64,000 nucleotides of DNA from Nilaparvata lugens (lineage: Eukaryota; Arthropoda; Insecta; Hemiptera; Delphacidae): assembly GCF_014356525.2 (NCBI RefSeq), contig NC_052511.1:30697981-30761980 (forward strand), in the 5' to 3' direction. The notes under the pieces are model-generated. The model was given only the letters and a program-made list of their open reading frames with translations, was not told where the DNA came from and did not search any database. Below are positions 58,732 to 64,000 of the stretch, piece after piece. Within the stretch, counting starts at the first letter, position 1. The number at the start of each line of letters is the position of its first letter. The position numbers and the translations under genes are program-made.

Positions 58732-59257
58732 AGGTAGGTTACCTACCTTGTTCCAAATTTCGTGAGAATCGTTAGAGCCGTTTTTGAGATCTGGTGAAAT
58801 ACAAACATATAAACATCTAAACATTCAATAGTATAGGATAACCAAATATAAAAATACAGAAATTGCTCGCTTGATATAAAAGGATATCGGGGGCCAAGCT
58901 TTGCTCTGGAGTGTAAAAGCATGGAAAATTTGTAACGAGAGATTGAATTTATGGTTTGATATATTTTTTCATTAATTTTCTCAGTCGTGCAATTATTTTT
59001 ACAATTATATGAGGAGGCACAACAGGCTTATGCCCAATAATGCCCCTTGTCAAATTCCAAATTCATACTACAGTCCAAATCAAAATCTAGCTACTATCAC
59101 TAATCAAAATAACAATAAATTTATTCACACTTAAAGAAACAAACGCATCATCAATTACAAATAGATATACTATGAATTCGGTTTAGAATGATATACTATG
59201 TTTACTATAATATTTGTTGATAGCCTATACTATGTACTATTCTACACTAACAGAATC

Positions 59258-60310
59258 TAGTTACTTTTTTGGACTTTCTGAAGTGAACATGTTTTATAAA
59301 AAAAAGAGAATTAACGGAAATAAGTTTTTCTTGATGAATTTTTCTTCTCGTGAGATCAGCTGAATGATCCCACACATGCACTCGTTCACTCACTTCAATT
59401 ACGGTATCGACAGACGACAAAATCTCCAGCTGTTTTTCCAAGGACGTATTTATACTTTTAATGTCTTTCAGCGAGTTATCCCAGGGTTGAGACCCAGTGC
59501 AATCGAATTTACATATCATAAACCTACATATAAACCTATATATATATACAGTAGCCTCTCTCTTAACCGGACACCTTTTAACCGGACATCGGTTTAACCG
59601 GACTACACTCCACAGAAGTGACATCTCTTTAACCGGAAAATAATTATCAGCACATCGGTTCAACCGGACTGGATTGGCAGGAAATGGAAACTGCTGTTAT
59701 AATGGCTGTTTGGTTTTAAATATTTCAAATGTAAAAAGGCTTAGCAACTAACTATTTTCTTGTGTTTTGTGTTCACAGATATCATAATAAAGCGTCTAGT
59801 TTTATTATTTTTATGTAAAAGTCATTATTGGCTTATAAACTACAAAATATGCGTACCAATTTAACGACTTTTAGGGAACGTCGGTTTAACCGGAAAAAAC
59901 GTTATCCGGACTGGCCTCAGTCCCGATGAGTCCGGATAAGAGAGAGGCCAGTCCGGATAACGTTTTTTCCGGTTAAACCGACGTTCCCTAAAAGTCGTTA
60001 AATTGGTACGCATATTTTGTAGTTTATAAGCCAATAATGACTTTTACGTAAAAATAATAAAACTAGACGCTTTATTATGATATCTGTGAACACAAAACAC
60101 AAGAAAATAGTTAGTTGCTAAGCCTTTTTACATTTGAAATATTTAAAACCAAACAGCCATTATAACAGCAGTTTCCATTTCCTGCCAATCCAGTCCGGTT
60201 GAACCGATGTGCTGATAATTATTTTCCGGTTAAAGAGATGTCACTTCTGTGGAGTGTAGTCCGGTTAAACCGATGTCCGGTTAAAAGGTGTCCGGTTAAG
60301 AGAGAGGCTA

Positions 60311-60362
<52 letters not shown>

Positions 60363-60683
60363 CTGTATGTGATTGGATCACGAAAACCGCTCTAACGATT
60401 CTGACGAAATTTGGAACAGAGTAGGTATATGATATGAAAATTCGATTGCACTGGGTCTCAACCCTGGGATAACTCGCTGAAAGACATTAAAAGTATAAAT
60501 ACGTCCTTGGAAAAACAGCTGGAGATTTTGTCGTCTGTCGATACCGTAATGGAAGTGAGTGAACGAGTGCATGTGTGGGATCATTCAGCTGATCTCACGA
60601 GAAGAAAAATTCATCAAGAAAAACTTATTTCCGTTAATTCTCTTTTTTTATAAAACATGTTTACTTCAGAAAGTCCAAAAAAG

Positions 60684-60690
<7 letters not shown>
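59258..60690. repeat. 1.4 kb near-perfect palindrome
   Basis: Arms 59258-59918 and 59944-60690 are almost fully complementary, around a 25-nt loop (59919-59943). The outer parts of both arms are copies of the interspersed repeat at 55345. The right arm has about 70 bp plus a TA run (60315-60361) that the left arm lacks. A palindrome of this size can arise from head-to-head transposition or a replication template switch, or from assembly error. Confidence 0.85.
59549..60313. mobile_element. Foldback element with CAGTAG...CTACTG ends in TA (pogo/Tigger-like termini)
   Basis: The 765-bp core of the palindrome begins 'cagtagcctctctcttaacc' and ends in the exact reverse complement, flanked by TA on both sides. 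'Taaccgga' and related octamers are repeated many times near both ends. The ends resemble pogo/Tigger-type inverted repeats as I remember them. No transposase is present; the element is two copies of one end joined head to head. Confidence 0.65.
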
Positions 60691-60724
<34 letters not shown>

Positions 60725-61900
60725 ATCTAAACATATAAACAGAAATTGCTCGTTTGATAGGACAGTATAGGAAATTCAGATATTGCTCGCTCAATATAAT
60801 GGATTCTATAAATATTTCATGAGATATTCATTCAAAAATGATAATAATAGTTGTTTGGAAATAAATCAACAGATACATTTGTAATTGATTGCTTTATGAT
60901 AGTTCTCAGCTAAGACGTGACAAATTAGTTTTTCATCTTCAGTGAGAGACATAATTGGAGAATAGTTAGTAAGAGACCAATATTTTGGATCAATTCAATG
61001 CAATTTTTGTAATTTAAAAGATTATCTAGAATAGATTTCAAAAGTCACTCATTGTGATTGCTTGCTAGTCGATTCACATGTTTGTTTCCATTTCATTTTG
61101 TTTCTGATCTGGGGTGGACCTTTTCTTTCCCAGTATATCATGAACATCCATTATTATTCTATTCATTCATGTATCGATTTTGTTCAATATTGCTATTTAT
61201 CCGAGATAAACCACCTTTCCACAATTTATTATCCAGTCTGGAACTCCGTTCACCATGTTCTAAAACACTAACTGGAGATTAAATTTGAATATTCTCATAC
61301 ATGAGCCTACAAACAAACCATTATCAAGATGGAAACTCCATCAACGGGTATTATAGAACAGATAGTCTTAATGAAATATCACCAGTATGGTGGCCAGTGC
61401 TCCATGAGAATCATGTCGTCGCCTGCAACAGGTAAATAATATCAGCAATAATAATAATTAACCTATACGTTGTGTTGGAATTGCTACTGGACAGCAAATA
61501 GGGTTTAAATTGAATTGATTTCTTCCAAACTCATCCATTAAACTAGAGCTTCCAAATTGATTGAATTTATTGGTGGGATGCATTCACTTTTGTTCAATGC
61601 TGGGATCCCTCGTGATCAAAACAATTTATTAGGGTTCTATTTTGTTTTCATCCATGATGTTGTTATTTGTTCGTGGAACAAATAATACCGATGCCCAATA
61701 AACAATACTTGATTTAATTTATAAAATGCATTTTAAAACATTTGAAGATTGTCCCTGATGAGAAAGATAGTGCATCTCTATCCCTGATGATTCTGTTCGA
61801 TTTACAGCACAACAAAAAGCATGAACGATTAAAAACCATGCGATGATAGAGAAAGTCCCAGGGAAATGTATTTAGTGCATGGCTTTAAAAGCATATCTCT
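60691..61900. other. Intergenic host DNA, nothing recognised
   Basis: It starts with a short TA run (60688-60720). No supported gene before the LINE that begins near 61900. Confidence 0.5.
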
Positions 61901-62040
61901 TAGAATGATTGAGAGCTCGACGAGAGCGGTCGTATCGGAGTGGTTGCTGAGTCAACTGTGCAAAGTTTAAACGTTCCGTAACAAAATATTTCGTGCTAGT
62001 GAACCGTGCTGTAGTGAATATTTTATTTGAAGATTTAAAA

Positions 62041-63060
62041 ATGTCTTGTTTTATTTGCTCTAAATCCGTTCGGAATTCAGGTGAGCTGATTTCATGTGTC
62101 GACTGTGAAGCGAATTTTCATATAGGATGTGTGAAAATGACCAAGGACGATGCGGACTACATAAAGAGAAACAAACAAATTTGGAGATGTAGCAGCTGTT
62201 CCTCTACACGTCGCAAAAGTATGGTGAGTGAATCGACAACAGGAAACAAGGACGTGACTCTCCAAGAACTCGCAGGAGTTCTTGAGGTAATTGCAGGAAA
62301 TCAGACGTCGATGAAGGAGAATATTAAGAAAATGGAGTTGGAGCTTGGGAAATCAATTGAATCATGTCATCAGGCGATTAACGACATAAATAAGAAGTTT
62401 GATGAACAAAACAAGCAAATTAGCACATGCCTCATCAACATCGATAAGCTTTCAACAGAAGTAGCTAGCCTCAGGAAAGAAAATGCAGAACTGAAGGAAC
62501 GCGTCGAGGATATGGAACAATACTCAAGATCGAACATGCTGGAAATAAATGGTATACCCAAAAAACAGGATGAAGATGTAACAGAAATCATTTGTAGAAT
62601 GAGCGAAGCATTAGGACACAAAATAAAAGCAGATGCAATCGACATTTGTCACAGACTTAAACAACGAAATGAAAACCTACCTCCACCAATCGTTGTCAAG
62701 TTCGTTCGTAGAACAGACAAACAAGTAATATTGAATAAAAGGAAAGTTACGAGGCAGTTTTCTACAAAGCAGATGGGAGAAACAACGGACCATCCAGTCT
62801 ATGTGAATGAAAGTCTAGCACCTACGCGAAGAAGGATTTTCACCATGGCGAGAGAGATCTTCAAAAGAGGCGACATCAAATACCTATGGATCAAGGAAGG
62901 GAAGATTCTAGCTAGGAAAGAAGACGGAACACCAGTTATTGAACTCAAGAACAGTGAACAAGTGAAAAAGTTGAGCGTGATAAGTGCATCTAAGCAGCCA
63001 GGTAACCAAGAAAATAACAGTGTCAGTACCGTAAATAAAAATGTCATCAGAGATAAGTAG
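62041..63060 (+). CDS. LINE ORF1: PHD-type zinc finger, coiled coil, RNA-binding region
   Basis: The product is 339 aa from ATG 62041. Residues 1-55 form a PHD-like finger with the ligand order C4HC3 (SCFICSKSV, ISCVDCEANFHIGCV, WRCSSCS). Residues of about 85-180 form a coiled coil (heptads of I, L, K, E). Residues of about 180-300 match the RRM-like and C-terminal region of LINE ORF1 proteins ('MEQYSRSNMLEINGIP', 'DICHRLKQ', 'PIVVKFVRR'). It would bind the element's RNA and act as chaperone. PHD-bearing ORF1 proteins are known in the CR1 and L2 groups. Confidence 0.85.
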   Translation: MSCFICSKSVRNSGELISCVDCEANFHIGCVKMTKDDADYIKRNKQIWRCSSCSSTRRKSMVSESTTGNKDVTLQELAGVLEVIAGNQTSMKENIKKMELELGKSIESCHQAINDINKKFDEQNKQISTCLINIDKLSTEVASLRKENAELKERVEDMEQYSRSNMLEINGIPKKQDEDVTEIICRMSEALGHKIKADAIDICHRLKQRNENLPPPIVVKFVRRTDKQVILNKRKVTRQFSTKQMGETTDHPVYVNESLAPTRRRIFTMAREIFKRGDIKYLWIKEGKILARKEDGTPVIELKNSEQVKKLSVISASKQPGNQENNSVSTVNKNVIRDK

Positions 63061-64000
63061 CAGAGAAACACTAATTATTCATCAAAATATACGTAGTCTG
63101 CGAAGTAATTTCGATTTATTCTTAGTGCAAATGAGGAAATTAGAAAACAACCCGCTAATAATAGTCTTGACAGAAATATGGATACTAGAGAATGAAATAG
63201 ACTTATATCATATAGAGGGATATTCCGTACATGGTAATTTCAATCATAACTACAGAGCAGGAGGAACTTTGGTTTATATAAGCAGTGAGATAACGTTCAA
63301 AACAAAGACAATAGTTTTTATTTCAGCGGACTGTGTACATATATCTTGTTCATATAATAATTTTGAATTTCAGTTGTTGGCTGCTTACAGGTTGCAATCA
63401 AACTCACCCAAAATATTTCTTAACGAATTAACCTTGTACTTAGAAGAAATATTTAATATTAACGAAAACAATGAGGTCCCTTTCTTTTTCACGGGAGATA
63501 TAAATATAGATCTTTTTCAGAACACCAGAATTATTGACGATTACAAATATTTAATGAATAGTTTTGGATTTGAATCACTCAATACTGATTACACTCATAG
63601 GTCCCGATTTTCCAACTCTTTAATAGATCATCTTTACTTAAAATCCGGCAAAAATAGAACAAAACTGAATAAAATTAATCTAATTCCAGAAATACTACAT
63701 TTAGATATAACTGATCACAGTACAATCATACTTAAAGTTGAAGGATTGAAGAGATCCAACGAAGAAGCAGATACAAATTATAAAAAAATATGCCTAATCA
63801 ATTACCGGAAGTTGAATAATATTTTATCATCGATTGATTGGGATAGAGAAATACCAGCAGTATCAGTTGATGAGGGATGGGAAAATTTCATTGACATTTT
63901 AAAAAGCGCTCTCAAAGATTCACAAGAAAATCTTCTTTTAGAAAATAACTTGACACAGAAATATAGGTCGCCATGGATAAATAGTTATCTGATCAAGCAA
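63041..64000 (+). CDS. LINE ORF2, endonuclease domain (partial, continues beyond the window)
   Basis: ATG 63041 overlaps the last 20 bp of ORF1 in the +1 frame. The 320 codons in view have APE-type endonuclease motifs in order: 'IIHQNIRSLRSN', 'IVLTEIWI', 'FFFTGDINIDLF', 'NSLIDHLYLKSG' and 'LDITDHSTIIL'. The reverse transcriptase must follow outside the window. No stop or frameshift is visible. Confidence 0.85.
   Translation, partial: MSSEISSRETLIIHQNIRSLRSNFDLFLVQMRKLENNPLIIVLTEIWILENEIDLYHIEGYSVHGNFNHNYRAGGTLVYISSEITFKTKTIVFISADCVHISCSYNNFEFQLLAAYRLQSNSPKIFLNELTLYLEEIFNINENNEVPFFFTGDINIDLFQNTRIIDDYKYLMNSFGFESLNTDYTHRSRFSNSLIDHLYLKSGKNRTKLNKINLIPEILHLDITDHSTIILKVEGLKRSNEEADTNYKKICLINYRKLNNILSSIDWDREIPAVSVDEGWENFIDILKSALKDSQENLLLENNLTQKYRSPWINSYLIKQ

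Larger units (their letters stand above)
56876..58915. repeat. Interspersed repeat copy interrupted by a 1.67 kb transposon
   Basis: The left part (to about 57055) ends at 'caatcgaatttttatat' and the right part resumes at about 58735 with 'ttccaaatttcgtgagaatc'. The two are adjacent in the uninterrupted copy at 55345-55625. The insertion is the element at 57056-58731. Confidence 0.65.
61900..64000 (+). mobile_element. CR1/L2-like non-LTR retrotransposon, apparently intact, cut by the window end
   Basis: A short leader (from about 61900) is followed by ORF1 (62041-63060) and an overlapping ORF2 (63041 onward) in the +1 frame. Both are free of stops as far as the window goes, unlike the other LINE pieces here. 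This looks like the youngest retrotransposon in the window. Confidence 0.8.

Overview
The window reads as AT-rich insect chromosomal DNA, most likely from a hemipteran and possibly a planthopper. That assignment is an inference from composition, repeat density and repeat types; no conserved host gene settles it. Most of both flanks (1-13452 and 35804-64000) is intergenic DNA full of transposable-element fragments: several non-LTR retrotransposons, a tRNA-derived SINE, MITE-like elements with terminal inverted repeats, two inverted copies of a 2.6 kb repeat, and a 1.4 kb near-perfect palindrome. Only three weak candidates for host exons were seen.

The centre (13459-35797, 22.3 kb) is a complete Polinton/Maverick element of the adintovirus-like type, that is, an integrated virus-like DNA element. 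Its limits are exact. It starts AGTAGAGAAG, ends in the reverse complement CTTCTCTACT, and is flanked by the 6-bp direct repeat GGCTGC (13453-13458 and 35798-35803). The terminal inverted repeats carry an 82-bp tandem repeat, about 22 copies on the left and 3 on the right.

The left arm is read leftwards. From the centre outwards it holds protein-primed DNA polymerase B (broken by one in-frame TGA), an rve-type integrase with a chromodomain-like tail, an A32/FtsK-type packaging ATPase, a DUF8207-like protein and a coiled-coil fibre-like protein. The right arm is read rightwards. It holds a BIR (IAP-like) gene, a truncated tandem duplicate of it, an unknown gene, a two-exon gene with a TATA box and a 607-nt intron, a parvovirus-type PLA2 protein, an adenain-like cysteine protease, the minor capsid (penton) protein, a 60-aa small protein, the major capsid protein (split by one frameshift), a protein joining an uncharacterised domain to a degenerate BIR-like zinc motif, and two small genes, one faintly resembling a death-effector domain. 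The replication, integration, packaging and capsid sets are all present, so this was a virus-like element able to make particles. The polB stop and the capsid frameshift mean this copy is probably inactive alone, though the intact ends and clean target duplication suggest recent insertion.

The least described part is the accessory cargo: two genes with BIR-type zinc motifs, a possible DED-like protein, and CACGTG (E-box) clusters in two accessory-gene promoter regions. Together these suggest a module acting on host cell death or immune signalling and driven by host bHLH factors. This is an inference from short motifs and should be tested by profile and structure searches.
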